Source: Cladorhizidae sp. MBARI D1340-BT2
Taxonomy: Eukaryota; Porifera; Demospongiae; Poecilosclerida; Cladorhizidae
Direction: 5' to 3'
Assembly (NCBI GenBank): GCA_028752905.1
Contig: JAQNBH010000009.1
Span: forward strand, 43,654,509-43,718,508
DNA: 64,000 bases
A program made the translations under genes and the position numbers. The notes under the pieces are model-generated. The model saw nothing but the letters and a program-made list of their open reading frames with translations. It ran no database searches and was not told the DNA's origin. Shown in pieces: positions 57,101 to 63,879 of this stretch (position 1 is its first letter; each line of letters begins with the position of its first letter).

Positions 57101-60100
57101 CTTCTTCGTTTACATACTTTACGCCATGCGTTGACTGCGATGTTGCCTTGCTCTGGCTGCACAGCTTACTGAAATGCCCAATTGCTCCACACCGGAAACA
57201 CTGTTTGCCTCTGGTGCACCGACAAGCATTTGCTGTATGCCCTCGTCGACCACACTTGGTACATTTACCGGGCGAGTCTTGGGACTGGCTTCTCTCACTA
57301 ATTCTCTCACTAACTTCATTTTTCTCAAGAAACTGCTGCTTTGGTTTGCTGTACTGACGAAACCCTCGGACCATGTTTGTGCGGTCTCTGTCCTGTGTCA
57401 TTTGTGCTGCCTGGAGCTGAGATGCTTCCATGGCAGATGCTATATCTAGAACCCTCCCTAGACTCAGATCTCGTTCTGCCAACAACTTTGTCCAGAGTCT
57501 ATTGGACCAACAGTGGTCAATAACCTGATCACGGATAAAATCGTCTATCCCGGCTCCATACTCGCATAGCCTGGCTAACTGCCTAAGCCTGGTGACATAT
57601 TGTGTTACACTCTCCCCCTCCATCTGAGATTCCTTCCTAAACATGTGCCTGTTGTAGGATGTATTTTTCCTAGGGGTGAAGTAGGCAGTTAAACTTGCCT
57701 TAGCAGTGGAAAAGTTATCACCAGTGTCAACTAACGTGAAGAAGATATCTTGCACATCTGGGCCTGCACAATGTAGCAGCAATTGTCTCTTCTGAGTGTC
57801 ATCTGTAACACCGGATGCCCCTACATACATTTCAAATGACCTGAGCCATTTCTCCCACCTTTGTGACAGACTGTTGGCATCTCCGTGCACATCAAATGGC
57901 TGCACTGTACTCACTTGAAGTGCCACTGCCATTTCTCTAGCTTCTTTACCTCGTCGCCAATGTAGTATATTGACAATGATCAATCGCTCTTCAAACATTC
58001 ACTACAGAACTGGTGTGCTCTATCTTATGAGTCCTGTGATACTAACATCAATTAAATGTGTGTGGTGTATAGATTAATAGTTGTGGTTAACCTACAGCTT
58101 CATGTGTTTATATAGTCTCAGCTATACTACACAACATCTTAGGTAAGAATACACCACCTACAACATCTTAGGTAAAAATACACCACCTACAACATCTTGG
58201 GTAAGTATACACCACCTACATCTTAGGTAAGAAACACCACCTACAACATCTTAGATAAGAACTACACCACCTACAACAACTTAGGTAAGAACTACACCAC
58301 CTACAACATCTTGGGTAGGAATACACCACCTACAACATCCTAGGTAAGAACTACACCACCTACAACATCTTAGGAAGAACTACACCACCTACAACATCTT
58401 AGGTAAGAATACACCACCTACATCATCTTAGTACAACATCTTAGTTAAGAACTACACCACCTACAACATCTTAGTTAAGAACTACACCAACTACAACAAA
58501 GGAGGCCATAGCATTAAAATTTACCACTGGTCTAAAGAAAGCTAGCCAATTCCGTGTGCTCCCCAACAATATTTGCAGACCTGGTAGTCATCAGCTCTGG
58601 TTTAATTAAACTGCACTGAGGTCATTAAATTTATGTGGGTCATCAAGACTGCCTTTTATGGTGATCACCACAGACACATCATAAGTGACCACTTTTTCAT
58701 TACGAAGTGAGTACACTGACTGTGTTGATAAAGAAACGTCAAAACTGAACACTGGAAAGGCACAACAAGAAAACAGCTTTCAGATGCTATACTATGTGCT
58801 GGGAAGGAAAAAAGATTGAGTTAGAAATATTTGTGTCGACATTTTTTAGGGAAATCATGTTTATTCCCAGCTGGTATACAATGAAATGGCAGCATAAAAA
58901 TACTAGAACTCAACGATAATGACTTTTCAATAATGAGCTGTAGCTTGAAACAGTATAATATAGTTGATATTTGGGCGGAGGGGGGGGAATATACTCTAAA
59001 TAAGAACTCGCCACCTACAACATCTTAGGTAAGAATACACCACCTACAACATCTTAGGTAAGAATACACCACCTACAACATCTTAGGTAAGAATACACCA
59101 CCTACAACATCTTAGGTAAGAACTACACGACCTACAACATCTTAGGTAAGAACTACACCACCTACAACATTTTGGGTAAGAACTACACCACCTACAACAT
59201 CTTAGGTAAGAACTACACCACCTATAACATCTTAGGTAGAGCTACACCACAACATCTTAGTTAAGAGCTACACCACCTACAACATCTTAGGTAAGAGCTT
59301 CACCACCTACAATATCTTAGGTAAGAATACACCACCTACAACATCTTAGGTAAGAACTACACCACCTATAACATCTTAGGTAAGAGCTACACCACAACAT
59401 CTTAAATAAGAGCTACACCACCTACAACATCTTAGGTAAGACATACACCACCTACAACATCTTAGGTAAGAGCTACACCACCTACAACATCTTAGGTAAG
59501 ACCTACAACATCCTAGGTAAGACCTACACCACCTACAACATCTTAGGTAAGAGCTACACCACCTACAACATCTTAGGTAAGACATACACCACCTACAACA
59601 TCTTAGGTAAGAGCTACACCACCTACAACATCTTAGGTAAGACCTACAACATCCTAGGTAAGACCTACAACATCCTAGGTAAGACCTACACCACCTACAA
59701 CACTTAGGTAAGACCTACACCACCTACGACACCTTAACCAATTGAACACTGACTTTATTGTGTTGTTGCTAATATAATTTAGAATAAACTTCTCTTATAT
59801 CTAAGCTGCTGTTTGGTATAAGAATCAGCTTCAATGCAGTGCTACGTCGCTACGTCTACAACAAAACAAATAGCAAAGAAATCCATCCAGGAGTGCCTCC
59901 TTGCTCAAGAGCAAGGAATTCAGAGTGATTCCCGGTAAGCATAGGTGCCTGTGCTGCTTTCCACCGAAGAACTTCCAGAAACAGTAGCAAAAGCCAGGAA
60001 GAGACCGTTCACAAAGGCAGTTTGTGATCTCAGCCATTAAAAAAAAAATTAATTTTCTTCTCACTCCCAGATTTAATTTTTTTTAAATTCCAGCAGACGT

Positions 60101-62493
60101 GTGTGTGTGTGTGCCATTGGCACTTATGGCATTTAATGGGTGTTTTTTCCCAACTTGTGGTTACGACTTCGGGGGTCCATAGATTCTGCACACTTCCTCT
60201 ATGAACTTGATATACAACTCCAAAGATAGCTCTCTCTGTGTGCTCTCTTTTGACTATTGCATAGGTATAACCATGCCAAAGTTACATGCATTCAAAGTTG
60301 GGGACTCAACCCTGCATGCCTGAACTCTCTGCAGTTGGGGCCCCTGATTGAGATTATTATCTGTACAAGAGGAAGCCATACTCTACAAAATGAGTGTTTA
60401 TTAAGTGCTAAAATGTGTGTGCGTGTGTGTGTGTGTGTGCATTGGGGCCCCTGATTGAGATTATTATCTGTACAAGAGGAAGCCATACTCTACAAAATGA
60501 GTGTTTATTAAGTGCTAAAATGTGTGTGTGTGTGTGTGTGTGTGTGCATGTGAGATGGCATTCCTAACATGTGTAAAAGATGGCTTCTGATGTAGCACAC
60601 AATAGAACTCCATTAAAATCAGCTTTCACTCTAGGGCTACAATGGGTGTAGCTTTTTAATGAAATTACAGCATATATGGAAAGGGGTACATTTGTAGTGG
60701 ATTACTTTCATCAATGAATAAAGACATCAGATAGATAGCTAATCTACAGCAATAATAACAATTACTGCCATGGGAAAACTGGACATGTACTGATGCAATT
60801 TTAAATGACTGGCTTTTTATGAGAAAGTGACAAATCTCATAATTCTCCATCAACATTTCTGGCTCTATTTAGAACCGTGTCATGTAGTTTGGTAAGGGGT
60901 GGTATTACTGATGCAATTTTAAATGACTGGCTTTTTATGAGAAAGTGACAAATCTCATAATTCTCCATCAACATTTCTGGCTCTATTTAGAACCGTGTCA
61001 TGTAGTTTGGTAAGGGGTGCTATATATTAGAACATGTGACCTCGCCCCTCTCTTGGCCAGTGGTATATATTCGAGTTGTGATTGACAGGAGAACTTGTTA
61101 TCCACTGTAGCCGTTTAGTCAGCATGACTAACAGATAGTGTCTATCCCAAGTATATAGGAGGAGGCATAAATGCCTAGAATTAGTCATTGGGCTAAATGA
61201 CTTCGGCAATTCAGCAATTGAGAAACTGCTAAATTCTTCAATGATACTCATGCTTGTTTTTCTTCTTCTTGCAGCCGGGTCATAAAGAATGCACTAGTGG
61301 TATTACTGGTTATGATTAACTGACCATTTGACTAACACATCCACTGTGGCAGGGGAACAACAGCTCTCTGGAGTTCTGAAGTCAGTTTGAACACACTCTA
61401 CACTCTGGCGATAAGCAGTAGATACTGGGTGCTACACATCAGGACGTTAATTGGACAGACCTAAAACTCATGTACGCTGAAGCTTAGTCTGGAAAACCAG
61501 CCACGCCCGATTGCACCTACAGCATTGGAGGAGGTTCTGGGAACACTTGCCATGATCCTATGTGTGCTAGGAATTAATATATTCCTCCATGTATTTGTTT
61601 ACTCATTTTTACTCTTCATATTAGCCTCTTCATATTAGCTATTATGTATGATCTATTTCCATTAAAAAAATATATATATATTTTTTAATATATATTTTTT
61701 TTTATAATAATAATAATAGCTGACGAGTCACATGCTCGAGACATTAAGTCATCCCAGCCACACCGCTGCACCAAGCCAAATGTGAGTGCAGGTATGAGAG
61801 AGGTAGCTAGCCAGTTAGAGCATAGACCCAGGTGCTTGCAAATGAAGAAGGCTATTTGGATTATCCTCAGTGCATCCTAACTCATCCTCCACAAATGAGT
61901 ATACCTCAGCTTCAGTGGCTTGCTCAGTATTGCCTAGTGTGTCTGGCCTTAACTTGCAGCTCATCTTAACTTCTGTAAGAACACAGAAACATGTCAAGCG
62001 TCCTCCTACCTTTCTCCAGTGTAGCAATTTGGTAAAAAGGTTCTGGCTAGCGAGACTAGCTAAACCTATGGAGCAGCTAGTAGTACTGTCAACTCTTGGT
62101 ACGCTAGTCAGCTAAGAGTTGTCAACAACAAAGGAAAGGCAACCTGACTCGACATGGGTTGATTGAAACATCTCGGAATACAATAGCTTACAGTACCTTT
62201 GATATGGTTTGACAGAAACAAGTCGTCCTCTCCACTAGTCGAGCTGATCAGCACATCATACTTGCTAGGAGAAGACTCTGCAGGTGGAGGTCCACTACTC
62301 GCAGTTGCAGCCGTAGCACCAACTATCAAGCACCATATTTGACACCATTAAAGTCAGAAGAGCAATAAAGATCGCTAGCTAGCTAGATACACGAAGCTAC
62401 AGATATACCTGCACCATCTGTGTTTTCCGAGGGAGCGCCCGGCTGCACGGTAGAAGACTTCCTGCGGGCATGTCTGGAGTGCTTATCACCCAT
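35987..62493 (-). CDS. TIR-like / HEAT-repeat protein, ten exons, about 525 aa
   Basis: Exons in order: 62493-62409, 62322-62197, 61972-61905, 58719-58617, 53047-52953, 52778-52633, 49104-48764, 45145-44918, 38649-38412, 36134-35987. Every junction is GT-AG and every phase matches, giving one 1,578-nt reading frame. The protein starts with about 45 disordered residues, then KYDVLISSTSGEDD. Residues 110-235 resemble a TIR-type alpha/beta fold: SVEISVFISSS, then AKCIIYVASKAA, then LLSLAYISNKLILVV, then MTLNQLQWSVFDD. This is followed by a charged linker (235-300), a helical segment around FLNEEEVQWFKF and IPWLLDMLQCD (300-385), and HEAT repeats (385-520: SSVRLAAIERL, DPNVRAVAAISLG, DRIVRQSACLSLG, ISVVRNAARTALEN). 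TIR domains signal or cleave NAD; HEAT repeats form protein-binding solenoids. The usual TIR catalytic Glu position appears to hold Asp (VGQD), so NADase activity is doubtful. I cannot name an ortholog. Exons 3 and 4 are the least certain. Confidence 0.78.
36230..36347. repeat. 118-bp hairpin, MITE-like
   Basis: Arms GGTCAGGGTTCAGACAGTAC and, in inverse, GGTCAGGGTTCAGACAATAC, continuing as TTGACACT, around an ATATGA-rich loop. Lies in intron 9 of the TIR/HEAT gene. Target-site duplications are not clear. Confidence 0.6.
36480..37299. other. Intron 9 remainder with G23 tract and short duplications
   Basis: A G tract of about 23 at 36488-36510. A direct duplication (GTTAAGTAGTTATATATCTA at about 36911 and 36980). 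Nothing coding recognised, although 36870-36800 minus reads RQEEVVRAAMSLF, which weakly resembles a HEAT helix. Confidence 0.4.
37300..38210. repeat. 54-bp minisatellite carrying a MITE end, about 17 copies
   Basis: The unit contains GATGCAATGCAATGGCTGAG and CACACTGTGAACCAGCCTTT. Two copies have lost about 6 bp. The complement AAAGGCTGGTTCACAGTGTG closely matches the terminus of the TTAA MITE at 17649-18059. The unit is 18 codons and stop-free in one plus frame, giving spurious 143- and 165-codon ORFs. In intron 9. Confidence 0.93.
38412..38649 (-). CDS. TIR/HEAT gene exon 9, HEAT repeats
   Basis: Acceptor CTTTTTAATGACCAG (phase 1) and donor ATCTG followed by GTCAGT (phase 2). Encodes VVGALMKLLDDADPNVRAVA, LIGLLKDGDRIVRQSACLSL and AIPHIGNIW, two canonical HEAT/PBS-lyase-type repeats with the conserved D..VR..A...L pattern. 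Confidence 0.88.
39739..41331 (+). pseudogene. hAT transposase pseudogene (ZNF862/KIAA1586-like type)
   Basis: Fragments in order on the plus strand: SCIDETTEVSVTKVLVVYCH (catalytic-domain block with DE), RGGVSKLLKDRVPFL, then NHCIAHQLALACGQA, SPVRTAGLKEIQDVLNDP, KKYKFVAALYMFSDVLPP and the C-terminal dimerisation block CERGFSTLSRVKTDLRNQLA. This is the domain order of hAT transposases. Several stops and frame changes (about 40095, 40490 and 40740) separate the fragments, and the N-terminal zinc finger is not recognisable, so it is inactive. Confidence 0.85.
41411..41556. repeat. CA-rich microsatellite
   Basis: Interrupted ACACAC with ATGCATGC and ACAACAC interruptions, inside the hAT element downstream of the transposase remnant. 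Confidence 0.9.
41920..44790. repeat. 54-bp minisatellite, about 53 copies
   Basis: Unit CTCACTATGAGAATGCATAC + ATGAGCTCCTACTCTACACA + CCTCACATCTCTGG. Variation is mostly at GCATAC/GTGTGC/GCGTGC and CTCACAT/CACACAT. Occasional 2-bp insertions shift the frame and break what would be a single open frame of 18-residue repeats on both strands. It begins exactly at the hAT right end and lies 130 bp from exon 8. Confidence 0.96.
44918..45145 (-). CDS. TIR/HEAT gene exon 8
   Basis: Acceptor CCACTCTTCAG, donor CTAG followed by GTAAGG, phase 1 in and out. Encodes LFDDENIPWLLDMLQCDVFE, QFFQVRGDSMERNQFWKVVS and the first HEAT helix (KSSVRLAAIERL). Confidence 0.85.
45238..45598. repeat. Irregular minisatellite (CATGTGACATacacac type)
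   Basis: Units of about 20-45 bp with ATCATGTGACATACACACAG and GAGCAGGTAACATGCACAC. The array is bracketed by two copies of a sequence with GACATGCACACAGAG and GGCCTTGGCTA (about 45178 and 45575). In intron 7. Confidence 0.9.
45653..45862 (+). other. Short intronic ORF, unrecognised
   Basis: A 69-codon open frame, antisense to intron 7, starting LTREDLEEMTRQQRVRAQ after a GTG codon. Charged and non-repetitive. No domain, no splice context and no clear start, so it is probably not a gene. Confidence 0.15.
45898..47132. repeat. 39-bp minisatellite, about 31 copies
   Basis: Unit CGAGACTTGAAGGTGCCATC + ACCTGCCCCTATGCCTAGT. Being 13 codons long it is open on both strands (PSRDLKVPSPAPM on plus), interrupted where a 1-bp C insertion (GTGCCCATCACC) occurs. 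In intron 7. Confidence 0.96.
47291..47416. repeat. 44-bp minisatellite, three copies
   Basis: Unit with GCCAACAGAATGCTGCATGC and ACTCCACTCTCATTCCATTC. In intron 7. Confidence 0.92.
47417..47784. other. Intron 7 spacer, no gene recognised
   Basis: Non-repetitive 0.37 kb between arrays, with only overlapping short plus-strand ORFs and no recognisable domain. Confidence 0.4.
47785..48092. repeat. 20-bp minisatellite, about 15 copies
   Basis: Unit TTCCGTTTCTAAAGGAGCTT with C/T and G/A variants. In intron 7. Confidence 0.94.
48129..48242. repeat. 32-bp minisatellite, four copies
   Basis: Unit with CACGTGGCCAAGGATGATCT and CCAGCTCCTTCA. In intron 7. Confidence 0.92.
48243..48763. other. Intron 7 start, unrecognised non-repetitive sequence
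   Basis: A 91-codon plus-strand ORF (48230-48505) with LCDSLVQDFAGCPTVAGI is non-repetitive but matches no family I know. It is antisense to the gene and could be a trace of an old mobile element. Confidence 0.3.
48764..49104 (-). CDS. TIR/HEAT gene exon 7
   Basis: Acceptor CACCTCACAG, donor TCTG followed by GTGAGT, phase 2 in, phase 1 out. Encodes MTLNQLQWSVFDDKEKQDMY (end of the TIR-like fold and its last helix), a Ser/Thr/Asp linker, then FWDRNFLNEEEVQWFKFQKC. The donor is duplicated 16 bp downstream. Confidence 0.85.
49205..49545. repeat. 22-bp minisatellite
   Basis: Unit AAGTCACATGTCTAAGCCAC + CC, about 14 regular copies then degenerate. In intron 6, next to exon 7. Confidence 0.94.
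49546..50290. repeat. 44-bp minisatellite derived from the 22-bp unit
   Basis: Unit GAGTCACATGCTTGTGCCAC + TGAAGTCACATGCCTAAGCC + ACCT: two diverged 22-bp halves amplified as a dimer, about 16 copies with some half-unit losses. Confidence 0.93.
50291..51039. other. Intron 6 spacer, no gene recognised
   Basis: Non-repetitive 0.75 kb with a short CA/CCCC-rich patch near 50630. No supported coding sequence. Confidence 0.4.
51040..52172. repeat. 30-bp minisatellite, about 37 copies
   Basis: Unit CTGTGCAGCCAGTTCTCTCT + CCTCTACTGA, with TAT/TGT and CT/AC variants. Some copies lack 4-6 bp. The unit is ten codons and stop-free in one frame of each strand, producing a 374-codon plus ORF and a 405-codon minus ORF over the same DNA; neither is credible. 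A recurring block of about 10 units (51361-51600 and about 51770-51920) shows a higher-order repeat. In intron 6. Confidence 0.96.
52633..52778 (-). CDS. TIR/HEAT gene exon 6, TIR-like core
   Basis: Acceptor TTCACGTAG, donor GGAAT followed by GTAAGA, phase 0 in, phase 2 out. Encodes CIIYVASKAAALNNVGQDLL and SLAYISNKLILVVAQE. The pattern (strand, Ser, small loop, acidic residue, LAY.SNK.I..V) matches the central strand-helix-strand of TIR domains. Confidence 0.8.
52953..53047 (-). CDS. TIR/HEAT gene exon 5
   Basis: Acceptor GCTGTGTAG, donor AAG followed by GTAGAT, phase 1 in, phase 0 out. Encodes GLKSVEISVFISSSVTSEAA and the following helix ending FLVDAK. Confidence 0.78.
53490..53736. repeat. 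30-bp minisatellite, left part
   Basis: Unit AGGTAAGAACTACACCACCT + ACAACATCTT (29-30 bp), about 8 copies. It is the left remnant of an array split by the Gypsy insertion. In intron 4. Confidence 0.92.
53737..53907 (-). repeat. 3' LTR of Gypsy element
   Basis: 171 bp. Differs from the other LTR by about 3 substitutions and 3 small indels, including loss of two bases at its outer end (TGTAGTA to TAGTA). The inner end is ...CTATACTACA. Confidence 0.93.
53935..55190 (-). pseudogene. Gypsy integrase, two overlapping frames
   Basis: 55154-54534 has the HHCC zinc-finger part (GHQAICKTKALLRSKVWFPG, CIPCQAN) and the catalytic core (SMDFCGPLPTGEYLLVIVDE). The second catalytic Asp region (normally TDNG) is altered and shifted (TEMDHHS). 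54576-53935 has the C-terminal part (SPHVTTTFTPYRLMFGREP, then GGDVVLEQQRKKGKLSTPF) and an acidic tail with a tandem PPEPGEFPEIDG repeat (about 54060-54130). The frame break near 54550 inactivates it. Confidence 0.88.
55191..55946 (-). pseudogene. Gypsy RNase H and connection domain
   Basis: Starts in the RT thumb/connection (ITDPLRALTKK, W.WG..E..AF) and continues into RNase H (YASRALSSVEAHYSQTEREA, VWACEHFDRFVNG, ITDQKPLE). One acidic catalytic position appears replaced: VNASPVG where D(A)SP is usual. It ends before the integrase zinc finger at a frame break. Confidence 0.88.
56006..56960 (-). pseudogene. Gypsy protease remainder and reverse transcriptase, broken
   Basis: 56874-56680 encodes the second half of the protease (ending in LLGKAAAESLGIL). 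56636-56292 encodes RT fingers (CPTEWVSRIVTPPKPKKPEE, RLCVDMREAN, FSKIDLRSGYHQL). 56245-56006 encodes the palm region with SDD in place of the usual YxDD catalytic motif. Frame breaks separate all three, and the stretch between them (about 56290-56246) has lost the GLYRYKRLPFG-type segment. Confidence 0.88.
56964..57932 (-). CDS. Gypsy gag and start of protease
   Basis: ATG at 57932-57930, just inside the 5' LTR. Encodes a capsid-like region (RWEKWLRSFEMYVGASGV, TQYVTRLRQLARLCEYG), two CCHC zinc knuckles (CTKCGRRGHTANAC and CFRCGAIGHFSKLC) that bind RNA, and the aspartic protease active-site motif (LIDSGST) at its end. The frame stops at 56964 just after the protease active site, so the rest of the protease lies in another frame. 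Confidence 0.9.
   Translation of the reverse strand: MAVALQVSTVQPFDVHGDANSLSQRWEKWLRSFEMYVGASGVTDDTQKRQLLLHCAGPDVQDIFFTLVDTGDNFSTAKASLTAYFTPRKNTSYNRHMFRKESQMEGESVTQYVTRLRQLARLCEYGAGIDDFIRDQVIDHCWSNRLWTKLLAERDLSLGRVLDIASAMEASQLQAAQMTQDRDRTNMVRGFRQYSKPKQQFLEKNEVSERISERSQSQDSPGKCTKCGRRGHTANACRCTRGKQCFRCGAIGHFSKLCSQSKATSQSTHGVKYVNEEASKSDDDVQDEYAYAMSNGETVTVSINGVGVTMLIDSGSTQSTLR
57961..58131 (-). repeat. 5' LTR of Gypsy element
   Basis: 171 bp, plus-strand TGTAGTATATTGACA...GCTATACTACA, so both ends are TG...CA with a 9-bp terminal inversion. On the minus strand the next bases TTGGCGACGAGGTAAAG (57960 downward) are a likely primer-binding site; the tRNA is not identified. Confidence 0.93.
58137..58500. 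repeat. 30-bp minisatellite, right part
   Basis: Continuation of the ACAACATCTTAGGTAAGAAC unit on the other side of the Gypsy element, about 12 copies. Confidence 0.92.
58617..58719 (-). CDS. TIR/HEAT gene exon 4 (predicted)
   Basis: Acceptor CTTTATCAACACAG gives phase 0. Encodes SVYSLRNEKVVTYDVSVVIT and SLDDPHKFNDL, then a GTGCAG donor at phase 1, which joins exon 5 in frame. The weak donor makes the boundary tentative; without splicing the frame ends at TAA a few codons later. Confidence 0.5.
58995..59745. repeat. 30-bp minisatellite, third block
   Basis: Same 29-30 bp unit, about 25 copies, separated from the previous block by 0.5 kb containing exon 4. Each unit carries TTAGGTAAGA, a strong splice-donor-like string on the plus strand, antisense to the gene. 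Confidence 0.93.
59746..60335. other. Intron 3 sequence with a single foldback arm
   Basis: 60160-60300 resembles one arm of the foldback family (TTGTGGTTACGACTT, GATTCTGCACACTT, GTGTGCTCTCTTTTGA, ATAGGTATAACCATGC) without its partner. 59831-60064 has a Cys-rich minus ORF that I do not recognise. Confidence 0.5.
60336..60546. repeat. Tandem duplication ending in (TG)n
   Basis: Two copies (about 60336 and 60444) of a 105-110 bp segment starting TTGGGGCCCCTGATTGAGAT, each ending in a TG microsatellite, which probably mediated the duplication. Confidence 0.92.
60787..61021. repeat. 119-bp tandem duplication
   Basis: Two almost identical copies starting TACTGATGCAATTTTAAATG (about 60788 and 60907). 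In intron 3. Confidence 0.93.
61570..61720 (+). mobile_element. LINE 3' tail fragment with (TA)n
   Basis: ATATTCCTCCATGTATTTGT, ACTCTTCATATTAGCCTCTT and TATGATCT match the sequence at 63539-63612, which follows a LINE reverse transcriptase end. Here only the 3' tail is present, followed by a TA-rich run. Confidence 0.65.
61905..61972 (-). CDS. TIR/HEAT gene exon 3
   Basis: Acceptor TTCTTACAG. Encodes EVKMSCKLRPDTLGNTEQAT and ends at GAG followed by GTATAC, phase 0. The frame stays open for about 27 more codons (YSFVEDELGC and on), so a later donor is possible. The chosen end is the one that fits exon 4. Confidence 0.55.
62197..62322 (-). CDS. TIR/HEAT gene exon 2
   Basis: Acceptor TTGATAG, donor AAAG followed by GTACTG, phase 1 in and out. 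Encodes an Ala/Ser/Pro-rich stretch, then KYDVLISSTSGEDDLFLSNH, which looks like a beta strand followed by an acidic helix start. Confidence 0.72.
62409..62493 (-). CDS. TIR/HEAT gene exon 1 (start codon)
   Basis: ATG at 62493-62491 begins MGDKHSRHARRKSSTVQP, basic then Pro/Ser/Gly-rich and probably disordered. The donor is GCAG followed by GTATAT, phase 1. Confidence 0.7.
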
Positions 62494-62945
62494 AATCTGA
62501 CCTTCACACAATTCGGCGACAACGAAGCTGGCGGACTGACACTGAGGAGACGGTTGGATTGGAAACGCCCAAAAGTGTTTTTCCGACGCAAGTCATTTTA
62601 ATATCGCGCGCATTTTTTTAATGAAGAGGTAACATGAAAATTAATAATTATTTTTAGATGGCTTTGTGAGAAAATATAGATAGACTGACTGAGTTGTGCT
62701 GTGCAAGAGATTAGCAGTGGTGGAAGGATCATAGCGAGTGGGTTGAAGTGACAAAAGGCTGCAGGTTACTGTGAAGAAGTTGTTTTGCATTTTTAGTGAC
62801 GAGTGAAGAGATGGCTTAGTGAAGAGGAAGGGTAGTCTAAAACCCAGTTTTTACAAAATAGAATTGTAAATAAGATGGGAGGACTGAGGCTCCCAAAGGA
62901 AAGAAAGGCATTCCAAATAAGGGTGGGTAGGATAAGTATGGAGGC
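62494..62945. promoter_or_regulatory. Putative promoter region of TIR/HEAT gene
   Basis: About 450 bp upstream (on the minus strand) of the predicted start codon. CGCGCG near 62606 and no TATA box at a convincing distance. The call rests only on position. Confidence 0.3.
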
Positions 62946-62949
62946 AAAG

Positions 62950-63607
62950 AATAGTATATAGTTGGTAGATGCGATGAACAAACACATTTTTTTCATCTGT
63001 TCCAAGACTCGTAAATTACTTGGCCTCCCCTCCATCATTTCTACTGCTATTCAGACACTTCTACTCTTCTTTGCCTCTACACTTCTCTTATCCGTCCCCA
63101 TCTGGAGTACTGTTCTTTTCTCTGGGCATCAATCATCCCATCATTCTTCTCATCTTGAGAGAATAAAGCATGTAAATTATGTAGTAAACATTGGTCCTTG
63201 GACTACACATCTCTTCTCATCAAGCTTCATCTTCCATCTCTATCCCCTCGCTGCCGTAATGCCAAACTTATCTTTTTCTTCAAACTTATTCACAATAACC
63301 TAAATTTTCCTTCTAGCCTCCCACCATGCCAACCAACTCCCTGCTACAACCTCCGATCCCTCCACCCCAGTAATCGTCTGCTAGCCCAATACAGAACTCA
63401 GTCTGCTTACCTTTCATTTCCCCCTACAACTACTAGACTCTGGTGGAACTCTCTCCCCAATTAATTCACTTGGACAATTTAAGCACTGTATTCAACACCA
63501 CTTATCATCACTTAACTTTTAACTACTTAACTATATATATATTCCTCCATGTATTTGTTTACATATTTTTACTCTTCATATTAGCCTCTTGGCTATTGAG
63601 TATGATC

Positions 63608-63620
<13 letters not shown>
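62950..63620 (+). mobile_element. LINE remnant, reverse transcriptase C-terminus and 3' UTR
   Basis: Plus-strand frames give CSKTRKLLG, HSSHLERIKHV, WTTHLFSSSFIFHLYPLA and RNAKLIFFFKLIHNNLNFPS, then TTTRLWWNSLPN. This is the standard order at the end of CR1/RTE-like LINE ORF2 (thumb, LERI, RR.K..FF..., R.WNSLP). There are at least two frame changes. It is followed by a 3' UTR shared with 61570-61650 and a (CA)n tail. Confidence 0.78.
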
Positions 63621-63651
<31 letters not shown>

Positions 63652-63662
63652 ATATATATATA
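63614..63662. repeat. (CA)n(TA)n microsatellite
   Basis: About 18 CA units followed by TATATATA, at the end of the LINE tail. Confidence 0.95.
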
Positions 63663-63879
63663 GGAGACCAAATAATGTTCAAGCCTTGTGGGAGATGGAG
63701 ATGCGACGAGATGAAGTGAGAATTCGCAGACATTTAAACTCACTAACTAATTGAATGGAAGACAAATGCCACACAGAGGCGGAGACTTAGTAAAATGAGA
63801 TTGAAATAAACATTGACCAAGTTTTTTTAATGGCAGATGGCAAAAACAAAGCTCTTCTTCTTTCATTATTATTTAATAT

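Larger units (their letters stand above)
53737..58131 (-). mobile_element. Ty3/Gypsy LTR retrotransposon, inserted in an array, defective
   Basis: 4.4-kb element on the minus strand with 171-bp LTRs at both ends and 5-bp target duplication CAACA (53732-53736 and 58132-58136). Removing the element and one CAACA restores a normal array unit (CTACAACATCTTAGG). The internal order is gag with two zinc knuckles, protease, reverse transcriptase, RNase H, integrase: the Ty3/Gypsy order. A purine tract (minus-strand AAGGGAGGGA, about 53908-53917) precedes the 3' LTR. Several frameshifts and a deletion in RT make it inactive. Confidence 0.95.
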
